NCBI RefSeq assembly: GCF_947172395.1
Contig: NC_069106.1
Location: 2,790,001-2,854,000, forward strand
Length of the DNA: 64,000 bases
From: Bicyclus anynana
Lineage: Eukaryota > Arthropoda > Insecta > Lepidoptera > Nymphalidae
Direction of reading: 5' to 3'
This document shows, in pieces, positions 11,935 to 22,399 of the stretch. Numbering within the stretch: position 1 is the first letter of the stretch; each line of letters begins with the position of its first letter. A model generated the notes under the pieces. It was not told the origin of the DNA, searched no databases, and worked only from the letters and a program-made list of their open reading frames with translations. The position numbers were made by a program, and so were the translations under genes.

Positions 11935-12320
11935 CTATGGCACTCTTTTTATATTTTTCCCCTTAGGGACAGGCAAAGATTGGTGACCATACAGCTTGTT
12001 TTGTTTTTTATTATCCTTGAGTGTGGTCTGCTTTTTTAATTTTCCCTTATGGAGCAGGCATAGATCAGTGACCATATAACCTCTATCTATTGTATTGAAT
12101 TATAGAGTGTGTTATTTTTTTCTTAGGAACAGGCAAAGATCGGTGACTATACTGCCTATCTATATGTACTACCTATACAGGTCACTCCTTTTTTTTTAAT
12201 AATTATTCTCAGATACCGGTAAAGATACAGCCTACCGAATAGTATTGTATTGTTGAGTATTCTATATTCTATTCTGTTTCAATTTTCCCTATATGGAGAG
12301 GCAAAGATCGATCCTTAGCA
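11935..12320 (+). repeat. Degenerate tandem repeat around GGCAAAGATCGGTGACCATA
   Basis: Five copies of a GGACAGGCAAAGATCGGTGAC-like core stand at about 11,963, 12,047, 12,124, 12,214 and 12,296, spaced 77-90 bp, with T-rich DNA between. A reverse-strand copy occurs near 577-612. Confidence 0.7.
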
Positions 12321-12589
12321 TTCTATTTACTTATGTTCTTCGTCTATACCAGGTACCTAACAAAATATTTCTTTGTACACTTCAGAACACAATTAGATAT
12401 ATATTTTTTTTGTCTTTGAGAATTTTTGAAGATTTTGTCTTATTGACTTAATATATAACTTACTGCTATTTGAATAAGTGTGCAAATAAAATGATTATCG
12501 AATTAAAAAAAAAATTTATAAACTATATTTTTTTGAATATTTTTACATAAAGACGTAAACTCACAAAACAGTTACGATAAAAAGTTCAA

Positions 12590-12740
12590 TGTCTGGTTAA
12601 TGAACGTCAAATGAGCGGTTACAGACAGACCGGCCGGTTCCAACGACCTGCACTTAGATAAATAAATAATAACGTAGCAGCCATCAATTGCCTACTTACC
12701 GTGACTCTATGCACACATGTAGGTACGTCTGCACTGATAC
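12590..12740. promoter_or_regulatory. Possible conserved non-coding block
   Basis: A non-repetitive, moderately GC-rich patch contains GGCCGGTTCC and CACACATGTAGG-type motifs. It is marked only because it differs from the surrounding repeat-rich AT DNA. Confidence 0.15.
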
Positions 12741-13339
12741 ACTACATACAAACCATAGACAAACTGTGGGTTTTTTTCTTATTGTCTAATTGCCGGAAAA
12801 CTGAAATGATTCATTTTAGTTTAAAGCCAAAATACCGAAGAACAGTGGGACTGTTGATATTTTCGATCTATTAAAATTATGAGTTTTTAAGCTTTCAAGA
12901 GTTATTTTTTAGAGTTTCTGCTCTATTTCTTGTCGGCTCTTCTCAACTCTCTTTTCAGAAGCCAGAAGAAGAATCTGCATTCAGAACCGGTAGTAGACCG
13001 GTAGTAGACAAACTTTGTAAATCACCTTTTAATAATTATCCATGTAATTTCAAGACGCTTCATATAGGTATTGTTTAGAAAAATCCGACCTTTATTTTAG
13101 TATGTACGAATGTTATAAAAAAATACAAATAGAAGCGTAACCAGTTTCTAAAATTTCAATTTAAAATGTTGGATAAAATCTAAAATTCTAGAACCCAGAG
13201 CGGTGTTAAGCAAGTTATTTATTTTTAAAAAAATCTTACATGTAAAGTCTACACGTAAATTAGAACTGAATGTAACTAATACAAACAAAACAGCGTGCAA
13301 AAGGCAAGCACCTAGCTAATATAATGCAGCTACACGTAA

Positions 13340-13660
13340 TTGGACCCTACGTTCGTATAATCAATGTACGAACGTACGTCTATTTTTTTCTAACTCCATT
13401 GTTGTAACCGATGACAGGCGGCCGGCAGAACGCAGCTGGTTCCTTGCTCCCATTATTTGAACTTGAAAAAAAAAAACTACACATAATTTACCGCTCGCCA
13501 AATGGTGGGGTCTACACATTCTAATTCTAAACTCCGCGGCCTCGACCAATGGCGGCCGAGGACGAGCCAACATGGCGGTCGTGGGAACCGGTTAATGGGC
13601 CGTTTGAATTTAGAATAATAAATATTTTTTATTAACGCGTTCGTTGCGAACAATGGTTTT
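13340..13660. promoter_or_regulatory. GC-rich island with Grainyhead and Pho/YY1-type motifs
   Basis: The island contains an exact AACCGGTT (13,586-13,593), the Grainyhead core. It also has two ATGGCGG motifs (about 13,550 and 13,572), the reverse of the Pho/YY1 core GCCAT. An inverted repeat TACGTTCGTA/TACGAACGTA lies at 13,348-13,376. It sits about 3.3 kb before exon A. A minus-strand frame of 70 codons crosses it, without recognisable protein features. Regulatory role is inferred. Confidence 0.3.
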
Positions 13661-14253
13661 TTTTAGCTAACTTACAACGTGGCCGGGCGACGAATTAGAT
13701 GGGTTCTTTTAATATGTGCGTTTTTTATGCATTTTTTTCTTTATTGTATATTATTTTCCAGATTGTACCGCGTTCTTTTATATAATAAAGACCACATTGT
13801 TCCTAATAATGAAAAAAAAAAACCAATTTTGAACATAGGCCTAGACAATAACGCCATGTTTCTAAAGAGTGAGAGGGATCTTTGTCGTCTTTTAACATAA
13901 AATAATTGTTATATAGTAGGTTGTTTACCAACAATATTTATATTATAAATAGGTACACAACAATATATTTTTTTATAATTATTTTAGAAGGCAATGATTT
14001 CTCGCATGATAAATACTTAAAGTAGGAACTGTTTCGTATTTACTTGTCTTTCTACAAAGATGGCTACCCGTACTATTATAAACTCAATTCTACTAAATTA
14101 TATCTACTAGTTACTCAAACTAATATTATAAATGCGCGTAAAGTAAGTGTACCTGCCGTATTTTCAAAAAACTGAATTTCACGCAGATGAAAAAAGTAAT
14201 GTCCCTAGTAGGTTAGAAAAATTAATAATATTTTTACATTTTATAATACCACA

Positions 14254-14645
14254 CTAGCTGACGCTGCGAGGTTTCACCCTCGAATAGGATATAGTAGGAA
14301 TAGTAATATATAGCCTATAGCCTTCCTCGATAAATGGACTATCTAACACTGAAAGAATTGTCATTACTCTAGCTGACGCCGCGCTGTTTTACCCACGTGG
14401 TTCCAGTTCCCGTAGTAATACGGGGATAATATATAGCCTATAGCCTTCCTCGATAAATGGGCTATCTAACACAGAAGTATTTTTTGAAATCGGACCAGTA
14501 GTTACTGAGATTAGCGCTTTCAATCAAACAAACAGACTCTTCAACTTTATATTATTAGTCATTACATATTTGACCAGTAGTTCCTGAGATTAGCGCTTTC
14601 AAACAAACAAACAAACTCTTCAACATTATAATATTAGTATAGATT
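14254..14645 (+). repeat. Two adjacent copies of dispersed repeat R3
   Basis: The family reads CTAGCTGACGCCGCGCGG, then TATAGCCTTCCTCGATAAAT, then GGACCAGTAGTTCCTGAGAT, and ends TATAATATTAGTATAGAT. The first copy (14,254-14,365) is broken off; the second (14,368-14,645) carries a duplicated 3' part. Other copies lie at 27,845, 31,418, 49,662 (minus) and 62,678. Confidence 0.75.
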
Positions 14646-15374
14646 TCAAGTTTTAGATTAGTACGTAATACCTAATTGGGTGACTAAACGAATGATTGAT
14701 AGTTACTAATAACTAGGAATTTGTTCTAAGAAAAATCCTTTGTCAAGGCATTAGAGAACGAAATTGCCTGCAATTGCCAGACATGCCTCATTTTTGAAGG
14801 CTTAAAAGGTATCCCAGTATCCATACAAATACCAAAAAATACAAACGACACAAAGCTGAAAATTAGCCATAAATTAGAACATTTATAAAGATCTCGTGAA
14901 GTAAATTTTTAGAAAAATCTACGTTGACTAAAACAGTTAAATTACTTGTTAAAAGGTGCATTTGCGCAACTTGAACAGATCCGTTTTCAAATTCATTGCA
15001 TTATCTGACAGTTTTTCTAGAGATTTGACATTAATTTGTCACATTTTGTTAAAATCTCTAGGAAAACTTTGAGTTTACTGTCAAACGTATCCGATGACAT
15101 TGACATTCGCGCGCATTAAATAAAATGAGGGATGTCAGGCCAGTACAGGTTCTTAATCCATTAGTTATCTACCTAACTGGCTAGAACTACCGGTTTGTTT
15201 TACCAACAAGGAAACATGAAGCTATGTTTACTTAAAAGTAAATGGTTTGCGAAAAACAAGGCTAGGTATTAACTCCTGCATGCATTATCCTTGTTCAATA
15301 GCTAGGTATTTGTTACGTAGTGAACGGAAAATTCGTGTTACGTTCGATTTGAGGAAAATATTTTGTGTTAACTC

Positions 15375-15724
15375 CACCTATTGCTGGCAATAAACTAATT
15401 GTTGGAAACCTCATTATCATTATTAACAGCCCATATTTGGCTGACTGTTGAGGACGATTCTCCTCTCAGAATGAGAGGGGTTTAGGCTAATATTCCACCA
15501 CGATGGTCCAATGCAAATTGCCAGACGACCTTAGAGAGTAAAAAAAAAATCCGGTATAGGGGTTTCACCGTTTGAGATACGTAGTATATTTTTTTATAAA
15601 GCACAAAATTTGAAGGTTTTTCATTTAATTTTCATTATTCTACAAAATACATAAATTGAAATTATGCCTAGTTGTAGTGCTGTGCATTGTACGTTGGGAT
15701 CCCAAGGGGCTGGAATACCTATTG
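15375..15724 (+). repeat. 350-bp tandem duplication, copy 1 (uninterrupted)
   Basis: The unit runs from CACCTATTGCTGGCAATAA to CCAAGGGGCTGGAATACC and is followed directly by copy 2 at 15,725. It contains a reverse fragment of SINE-2 and the start of an RTE-type LINE 3' end. It keeps the two intact target sites that are occupied by inserted elements in copy 2. Confidence 0.85.
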
Positions 15725-15885
15725 CACCTATTGCTGGCAATAAGCTAATTGCTCGAAACCTCATCATCATTATTAGCAGCCCATATTTGGCTGACTGTTG
15801 AGCACGATTCTCCTCTCAGAATGGGAGAAGTTAGGCAAATATTCCACCACGATGGCCCAATGCAAATTGCCAGACGACCTTAGAG

Positions 15886-16162
15886 CAGCGCCGGACCGAG
15901 GTAAATTTTAGAATGGAGCGAGATCCAATTATGGCGCCTTTCCTGTTTGCTCCTAACATTATATACTAGAGACGTTTGAAAAGTTCGTAGCCTAACGTAT
16001 ATCGGAATGTCATACATTTTTAACCGACTTCAAAAAACGGAGGAGGTTCGAAATTGAAAAGAAATAAATTTCTTTTCGGTCTTGTCTTTACCATTTCGGC
16101 GCCCCCTAGGATTTGGCGCCTGGAGCGACCGCTCCGTTCGCCGTATGGACGGTCCGGCCCTG
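15886..16162. mobile_element. 277-bp hAT-type MITE
   Basis: The element begins CAGCGCCGGACC and ends GGTCCGGCCCTG, inverted repeats that agree at 11 of 12 positions. It is flanked by the exact 8-bp duplication CCTTAGAG (15,878-15,885 and 16,163-16,170). Termini starting with CAG plus an 8-bp target duplication are the hAT signature. There is no coding capacity, so it is non-autonomous. The unoccupied target is visible in duplication copy 1. Confidence 0.9.
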
Positions 16163-16301
16163 CCTTAGAGAGTTGAAAAAATCCGGTATAGGGGTTTCAC
16201 CGTTTGATTACACATAGAGCATATTTTTAAAAAGCACAAAATTGAAAGGTTACATTTATTTTTTATTATTTTACAAAATACATAAATTGAAATTAAGCCT
16301 A

Positions 16302-16602
16302 TACTAAAGCCATACTCGAGAAGTACTGTTTACGAACAAACAAATTAAAAATGAGGGTATAAATCGCTATTCATTTCACACCTAATAATAATTATAATTA
16401 AGATGTGGTTAAATTAATGAAAATAAATTTGATTAACAAGCTTAAAATAATTAAATATACTTAATATGTTATGATTAACGTTTTATAAAAGACAATATAT
16501 AATTTAAAATAAAAAAGTTATGAAATGACATACATTTTCTACCCTCATTTCTAATTTGTTTGTTAGTAAACAGTTCTCGTATGTACTAGTATGGCTTTAG
16601 TA
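16302..16602. mobile_element. 301-bp MITE with TA target duplication
   Basis: Terminal inverted repeats of about 60 bp begin TACTAAAGCCATACT and read GTTTAC-AACAAACAAATTA with ATGAGGGTA at their inner end. The flanks are TA on both sides, as for Tc1/mariner-type elements. The interior is AT-rich and non-coding. The empty site (GCCTAGTTGTAG) is present in duplication copy 1. A second, decayed copy lies at 28,482-28,750. Confidence 0.85.
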
Positions 16603-16637
16603 TAGTTGTAGTGGAACAAAAACCACAGTGATTTTAC

Positions 16638-16926
16638 TGTGCATTGTATGTACGTTGGGGTCCCAAGGTGCTGGACTACCGACCTCGCACTAGAAAGCGC
16701 AGTGTTGGTCGACCCCGACCAGGTGGACTGACGGCATCAAGCGAGTCGCTGGGATTAAGGCGGCTCAGGATCGTGATGTTTGGAAGTCCCTACAAAAGGC
16801 CTATGTCCATTTCATCATCATTTACCATCAAATAAGATTCTAGTCAAGGGCTAACTTGTAAAGAATAAAAAAAAAATACTGGCAGTGGACGTCTATTGGC
16901 TTATATGATGATGATGATGATGATGG
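16638..16926 (+). mobile_element. RTE-type LINE 3' end, directly before exon A
   Basis: The plus-strand translation around 16,690-16,805 gives pieces such as RKRSVGRPR and QDRDVWKSLQKAYV across small frame breaks. These are typical of the C-terminus of the endonuclease-reverse transcriptase of insect RTE-like LINEs. The 3' end is CAGTGGACGTCTATTGGCTT followed by a (GATGAT)n tail ending at 16,926. A SINE-1 tail fragment (about 16,812-16,877) sits inside it. Only 20 bp separate the tail from the exon A acceptor. Confidence 0.75.
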
Positions 16927-16946
16927 TTTATTTGTGTTCTTTGCAG

Positions 16947-17069
16947 AGTCCAGCGTCGGAGTCAGACAGCAGCTCTGTGTCGGGGGCCAAGAGCCCCGCA
17001 GGCCCCCCGCTGCTGCACCACCTGCTGCAGCTGCAACTGCAGGGGCAGAACCCCCAGGCCATCGCACAG
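16947..17069 (+). CDS. E93: E93 coding exon A (nuclear-receptor box)
   Basis: First visible coding exon of E93 (Eip93F; Mblk-1 in the honey bee), a nuclear DNA-binding regulator induced by ecdysone that drives the switch to adult development. The exon is 123 bp, phase 0 at both ends: acceptor TTCTTTGCAG before 16,947, donor CAG|GTACAG after 17,069. The 41 residues open SPASESDSSS, continue with AKSPAGPP and contain LHHLL, a match to the LxxLL nuclear-receptor box, then a Leu/Gln run. Since the exon starts at an acceptor, the N-terminal part of the protein is encoded upstream, probably outside the window. I searched 1-16,946 and found no convincing further exon. The identity rests on joining with exons B-D. 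Confidence 0.88.
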
Positions 17070-17186
17070 GTACAGCCCCAAGACCATAGTAGAACGATGA
17101 TGACGGCAAAGACTGGAGAATACAGGAGAGTTCACTATTGTTTTTATACAGGGAGTCCCGTAAATATTACGACATACTTTACAAGG

Positions 17187-17308
17187 TGAACTCTCTCCCG
17201 AAGTCAGTGTTTCATAATTCTTACAACCTGGGCATGCCTATTCACTCCCTTCTTAAAGATGCCCAGGTTGTAAGTATTAGGACACACTGACTTTGGGATA
17301 AAGTTCCA
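17187..17308. repeat. Foldback element, arms of ~49 bp
   Basis: The arms 17,187-17,235 and 17,259-17,308 are inverted copies (core CTTACAACCTGGGCAT against ATGCCCAGGTTGTAAG) with a 23-bp loop. It lies about 120 bp after the exon A donor, so the transcribed intron could fold here. No target duplication is evident. Confidence 0.75.
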
Positions 17309-17489
17309 TACCCTAGCCATGCGTATAAGAAACGAAGAAGCCAATCGTAAGAGTTCTAGAGTTCTAAATCTCTATGTCAATGACATAGAGATGTAAACCT
17401 ACCCGATGTCTTGCAGTGCGATGGTAAAATACTAAAGCAATTATGAAGCTGTAAGCATTAAAATTGGTGGTTTCGCACTTCTTGCTCCG

Positions 17490-17870
17490 TGCGTGGTGGA
17501 TTTACCTCAAATACCTATACTGACATGTCCCGACATGTTCTCCTTACCCACACTAAACAACTTATGATCAATAAATACACCACAAAACATTATTGCACAA
17601 ATACACTAACGCGAATGGACAGCGTGACGGCGTTCACGCTGCCTAACTAAGAATTTGTACTCAAATCATCAAATATACTTTTATTTATATTTATCGCAGC
17701 AACTTTATAGAGATACCTCCCATTTATAATAATATAAATAAATAAATATATAATAAAATAAATAATCAATGTAAATACCACCAGTACTCGAGGAACTCGT
17801 AGCACTACGTCCGTAGCAGTTGTCTTTTATCGGCTGATTATGACGATGATCTTGGCAGTTAAGGAGCAGA
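17490..17870 (+). repeat. Dispersed repeat X2, copy 1
   Basis: Shares CCCACACTAAACAA, ACAAAACATTATTGCACAAA and GCGTGACGG-TTCACGCTG with 23,727-23,985, followed in both by TACCACC and CGAGGAACT. A short piece also occurs at 49,612-49,660. It is non-coding. Confidence 0.7.
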
Positions 17871-17892
17871 AACTTAGTACTAATATCACATA

Positions 17893-18142
17893 ATATGATG
17901 TGATGTCATCATCATCATCACATCAACCGATGGACGTCCACTGCAGGACCTTTGTAGGGATTTCCAAACATCACGATTATGAGCCGCCTGCATCCAGCGA
18001 ATCCCTGCGACTCGCTCGATGTCGTCAGTCCAACGGTCGGTCGAGGGGTCGACCAGCTCTGCGTTTTCTAATGCGGGGTCGCCACTCCAGCACCTTTGAC
18101 CCCAACGTCCATCGGCGCTTGGAACTATGTGCCCCGCCCATT
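17893..18142 (-). mobile_element. RTE-type LINE 3' end, reverse, directly before exon B
   Basis: The reverse-strand reading gives ...RWTDDIERVAGIRWMQAA and NRDVWKSLQ with the tail CAGTGGACGTCCATCGG and (ATG)n at 17,893-17,925. It is the same LINE family as at 16,638 but in the opposite orientation. Recognisable LINE sequence stops at about 18,142, leaving roughly 23 bp before the exon B acceptor. The 85-codon plus-strand frame at 17,900 is antisense to this remnant. Confidence 0.75.
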
Positions 18143-18165
18143 GGATGTGATGTGTAATGTGACAG

Positions 18166-18305
18166 CAGGCCTACACGGAGATGTCTGTCCAGTTCCAGCA
18201 GATGCTGGCAGCGCTGGCGGCGCTGGGCACGGGGCTGGTGCCGCCCGCGCTCTCGCAGGCCTGGATGATGCAGCGGCTTGCCACGGCCAGACCTTCGCAG
18301 GATAG
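18166..18305 (+). CDS. E93: E93 coding exon B
   Basis: 140-bp exon, phase 0 in and phase 2 out: acceptor GTGACAG before 18,166, donor ATAG|GTGAGT after 18,305. It encodes 46 residues plus two bases, opening QAYTEMSVQFQQML, then a run of Ala and Leu, then VPPALSQAWMMQRLA and PSQD. A stretch with VPPA-SQAW--QRLA is, as I recall, conserved in E93 proteins between the N-terminal region and the CtBP motif. The acceptor is a tandem CAGCAG, so the exon may also start at 18,169, dropping one Gln. The polypyrimidine tract is poor because the sequence upstream is LINE-derived. The exon is strongly GC-rich against its flanks. It joins exon A in frame. Confidence 0.88.
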
Positions 18306-18629
18306 GTGAGTCATTTAACTCTTATCTAGTAGTACATACAGCTCATTGTGTGACGAGCTTTAGTTGTCTGAAACAGAAGAAACTTTCTATTGCACATCGA
18401 ATAACAAATTAATAGACTGTTTCTACAGGGACTAACTCACTTCATAGTCCGCTGAGTTAAGCCTTCTAATAAGGCCGAGGGTCGTAGGTCATCATTGGCA
18501 ACATGCACTGTAGTTCAAAGACTTTCGTCCAAAAATCTTCAGGCACTGACGAATTTTAGACGGCACTAACATTACGAATTCAGCCAAAAATATAGAATAA
18601 CATTATAAAAATCTAATATTGTAATAATC

Positions 18630-18885
18630 TGCCTCCGATTCCGGAGGGTGTGGTTTCGAATCCTTCAACTTATCAGTTGTGTGCATTTTAAGAAATTAAA
18701 TATCACATGACTCAAACGGTGAAGGATCATGAGGCAACCTGCATACCAGAGAATTTTCTTAATTCTCTGCGTGTGTGAAGTCTGCCAATCCGCATTTGGT
18801 CAGCGTGGTGGACTATTGGCCTAACCCCTCTCATTTTGAGAGGAGACTTAAGCTCAATTGAATATGGGTTGATAATTATATAGAT
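18630..18885 (+). mobile_element. SINE-2, 5'-truncated
   Basis: Begins inside the tRNA-like head (CCTCCGATTCCGGAGGGTGT), continues TGTGCATTTTAAGAAATTAA and GAGAATTTTCTTAATTCTCT, and ends ATATGGGTTGATAAT. The full family is described at 35,075. Confidence 0.8.
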
Positions 18886-20332
18886 AATTATGTTAAATTA
18901 GCAATAAGTCTTCAAAATATAGAGCAAACGGAACAAATCCGCGATCACCGATCACTATCGCAAGAGACGGTATAAACAGATGAATCGCATTATGGTATCC
19001 TCCGTTTGATATTTGAGCCAATGCCATTAGAATGGTGCTTGATAGTTGTTCTGAACTATTTCGTCTCGAGTCGTCTATAAATTAAATGTTGGACCTTGCG
19101 AACTAAAGGGCAGGACACACGGATGCTTCGATTGCGTCTTGCGGTGCGTAAGTCACATAGTTCAGTCAATCTGTAATGAAATAAAGGCTTTTTTGAAAGA
19201 AAGAAAAGAAAGAAATATGCGTTTATTTCGAAAGTATGCCACACATCACAATATCTCCAGTACACCATGACATCCAGGACAACACACTGCGATGTGTGGC
19301 ATAACCCAGAAAATGTCCCCAGCTCAGCATAATGCTACGTGACCATTTGAATTTGGACACGTAGCGCTGATTTTCAGTTGGAACCACAGATTGGGTAACG
19401 CCACGAACACAGCCAACACAACCTTATAATCTAAACTAATACCTACAATGACATTAAACTGAAAAATAAACTTAATAACAAATAACCAGAAAGAACTAAA
19501 ATGAGTTAAACTATAGACCTGATAAAAAATATTATACTGTTATTTCAATACATAATTACATATATAATATTATAATAAATACATATGTACATACATTTTT
19601 AATGGATATTTTGATACTTCAGCGCCACCTACTGTTTTTATTTTTAGTCGTATGATGTTGCTCTTATAACATAAAATGTAGTTCACATTATCCTCTACAT
19701 TTTTTGTTCAATAAATTTTTTGCTAAAACCAATAGAGTCGGAGAAAAACGCGTTTCAAAATTTTTTTGGATGTTCTCAAAAACAGCAGGAGCGGGGACCC
19801 CGCCAATCTACATTTAACATCTTTACATGCCCCCCTAACGTTATATAAAGTCAAATTTTTTCTTGAAATTATCCTGACCCTAAATTACAGTTTGACTGAA
19901 CACTGAAATACAGGCCTTCGTCAAACATTAGCGTGGCTCTTTAGACATACTCCCTGCATTCTACAAAAAATAGCACAATTCAAAAGAAAATGTGTTGTAA
20001 TAGGATGTGTTGACGCATATCAAATTTATTACAAATACTATTAATTTCGTATAGTACCTACGTAAAATAAGGGTCCAAAATATGTCGATATCAATTAATA
20101 AAAGTTAAGGATTTCTTATGAAACTTAATTTAAAAATCACGTAGGCATTTTTTCAAATTTTTCCAACGTCAAAAACGCTGTCTTTCATTTATTACCTATT
20201 CATTATTAACTATTACTATATTAACTATTTATCAAACGCTCTGTTTGTTAAAGGATTTAGTAATGTGACATAAAACAGTTGAAATATAGACCATCATGGT
20301 CGGTTTTTGCTCGAAATGTCAAATAAACCGCT

Positions 20333-20415
20333 CGTGGCTCGAGACCGTTTTGTTTGGAAGTCTATGCAAGAGGCCTATGTCCAGCAGTGGACGCCCATCG
20401 ATTGTTAATGATGAT
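20333..20415 (+). mobile_element. RTE-type LINE 3' tail fragment
   Basis: Contains CGAGACCGTTTTGTTTGGAA, AGGCCTATGTCCAGCAGTGG and the ATGATGATG tail, matching the ends at 16,638 and 17,893. Confidence 0.7.
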
Positions 20416-20540
20416 GTCAAATAAATATACAATATATATGTTTTTTTATATTTTAATAGGTTGTTAATAAATACCAAATTAGTGAAAATAAGCCAGCAAA
20501 TCAAACAGATGACAATTAGTTATAATTTAGATAAATATAC

Positions 20541-20851
20541 TTGGGCGATGTGATAGTGGCTATGACCTCTGCATTCGGAGGGCGTAGGTTTGAATCCGGT
20601 CCGGGGCATGCACCTCCCAATTTTTAGTTGTGTGCATTTTAAGAAATTAAATATCACATGTCTCCAACGGTGAAGGAAAAACATTGTGAGGAAACCTGCA
20701 TAGGTACATGAGAATTTTCTTAATTCTCTGCGTGTGTGAAGTCTGCCACTCCGCATTTGGCCAGCGTGATGGACTGGCCTAACCCTCATTGTGTGAGAAG
20801 ACTCGTGCTCAACAGTGAACCAAGTATAGGTTTTTAATGATGATGATGATA
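20541..20851 (+). mobile_element. SINE-2, near full length
   Basis: Head GTGATAG-GCTATGACCTC with box B-like GGTTTGAATCC, body as in the 35,075 copy, ending in a (GAT)n tail at about 20,836-20,851. The minus-strand 135-codon frame over it is antisense SINE, not a gene. Confidence 0.85.
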
Positions 20852-21869
20852 CTTGGGAGATGTTTGTTACAGAATAACTTATACCACGTTTGCAATAAAG
20901 ATTTTTTTTAAATTTTATTTGACTCAAACATAATTTGGAAGCAGTGTGATGTAACCCTTAACAGTGGACACAAATTATATAACAGTTTGAATTATTACCT
21001 AAGTCGATATTTAAAGTGTTTGTATTGATTTTATCTAAATGTATTTGGTTAATTAAAATGTAACTTACTTGGTCTCAAATATTTACCAGTTTTATTAGCA
21101 TTACGAATCCATTACCTACAGTAAAAGCTCCTTATTCACGCTTCCTTTTTACTACAATGTTGTCAGGAAATATAAAAACTATATATACATAAATATATAA
21201 TAGAATTTAAGACTAAATTGTGCATGTGAGAGATACATACATACAATCGTCTGTTATTCATTAGTCTAGTTTGATTACACCCGAATAATATTAACTTACA
21301 TACACACTTACAAACCTACACACCGCCTTTATAATAATATTATAAATATAAAAAAAAATCCAGGATTCGAACTCTATTTCTTTAGTAGGTACCCACCCTC
21401 AGGAAGGCAGTAATATAAGCTCCATCAAGCAAACTTGATAAATCACTAAATCATGTAAAAATCGTCACAGCAAAATGTAATGCCTTCGATATCAATAGCA
21501 TTACGATTAATGCCACACAAGAACAAGCCAAAATGGACTTCATTCCCGTGTAATAGAGTCTATTATGATACGATAAATGTTTGTAGGCAGCCGTGTTTTC
21601 CTATAAATAAAGATGAATCCTTGAGACGCGCAATGAATCGTTATTCGATACGAAAAAGCTACACAATTAAGAATAGACGGGACATTCTATCGGTAATGCC
21701 TTCCGATATAAGATTATATAGATAACTGTGTCCTTCAATTATATCCGTGTAGAGTGTAGACTCTTTCCCTAGTAATCCAGCAATATTTTTTATATCTTGG
21801 GAATATCTTGGGAAAAATTCTTACTGAGTAGAATTTCGTGATATCGTGCAGGCTAAAAAAGTTACAAAC

Positions 21870-21950
21870 GTCAAAAGGTCACGAAAAGTAGTTTTTGGCA
21901 AATATTTCGCGGCTGGCTCGGAGGTCAACACAGGTTGAGGTTTGACCTCT
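21870..21950. promoter_or_regulatory. Cluster of nuclear-receptor half-sites
   Basis: Three AGGTCA half-sites lie within 73 bp: AGGTCA at 21,876-21,881 and 21,922-21,927 and TGACCT at 21,943-21,948, in unique DNA. The first is preceded by TCAAA, resembling extended monomer sites of the FTZ-F1 type. Function is inferred from motif and from the gene's known ecdysone control. Confidence 0.3.
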
Positions 21951-22399
21951 GATACTCCAGATTGGAGTTTAAAATGCCTAGAATTTTACTGGACTGTAGT
22001 AAATATCGGTAATTTTAAAAATAATTTATTGCCATATTATCTGTCTTTGCCAAATATCTTAATTCAATAAATAAGTCCTAAACATAACCTAATTTTTGTT
22101 TTGTTTATTAAGTCACGAGTCCAATAGGAGTTGGAACTTAGGATGAAAGTCTTAAATTTTTCAAGTTATGTAAATGGAATTTTAAACTTTACTCTTAAAA
22201 AGTGAAAATGGAGTTATAAAATAAAAAAAAAATACCTGCTAATTTTTCAAGTTACTTTTTCATTTTTAATTATGTAGGGATTATACAATAAAATTACATA
22301 CATGTACCATGACTGCTTGTTTGCTTACAATTAATATTATTATTGACCAAGTGGTCTAGTATATTGATGGATGGACTGAAGCATCTCACCCTTGAAAGT

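Larger units (their letters stand above)
15725..16683 (+). repeat. 350-bp tandem duplication, copy 2 (interrupted twice)
   Basis: Matches copy 1 segment by segment except for two insertions, 15,886-16,162 and 16,302-16,602, each with clean ends and target-site duplications. It continues past the duplicated part into the LINE end at 16,684-16,926. Confidence 0.85.

Noticed and set aside
13679..13900. 73-codon frame with a hydrophobic stretch, possibly a small membrane protein
   Set aside because: Starts at GTG, hydrophobicity is explained by T-rich DNA, and there is no splice or promoter context.
20520..20927. 135-codon minus-strand frame
   Set aside because: It is the antisense of a SINE-2 copy; the same peptide-like pieces appear at other SINE-2 copies.
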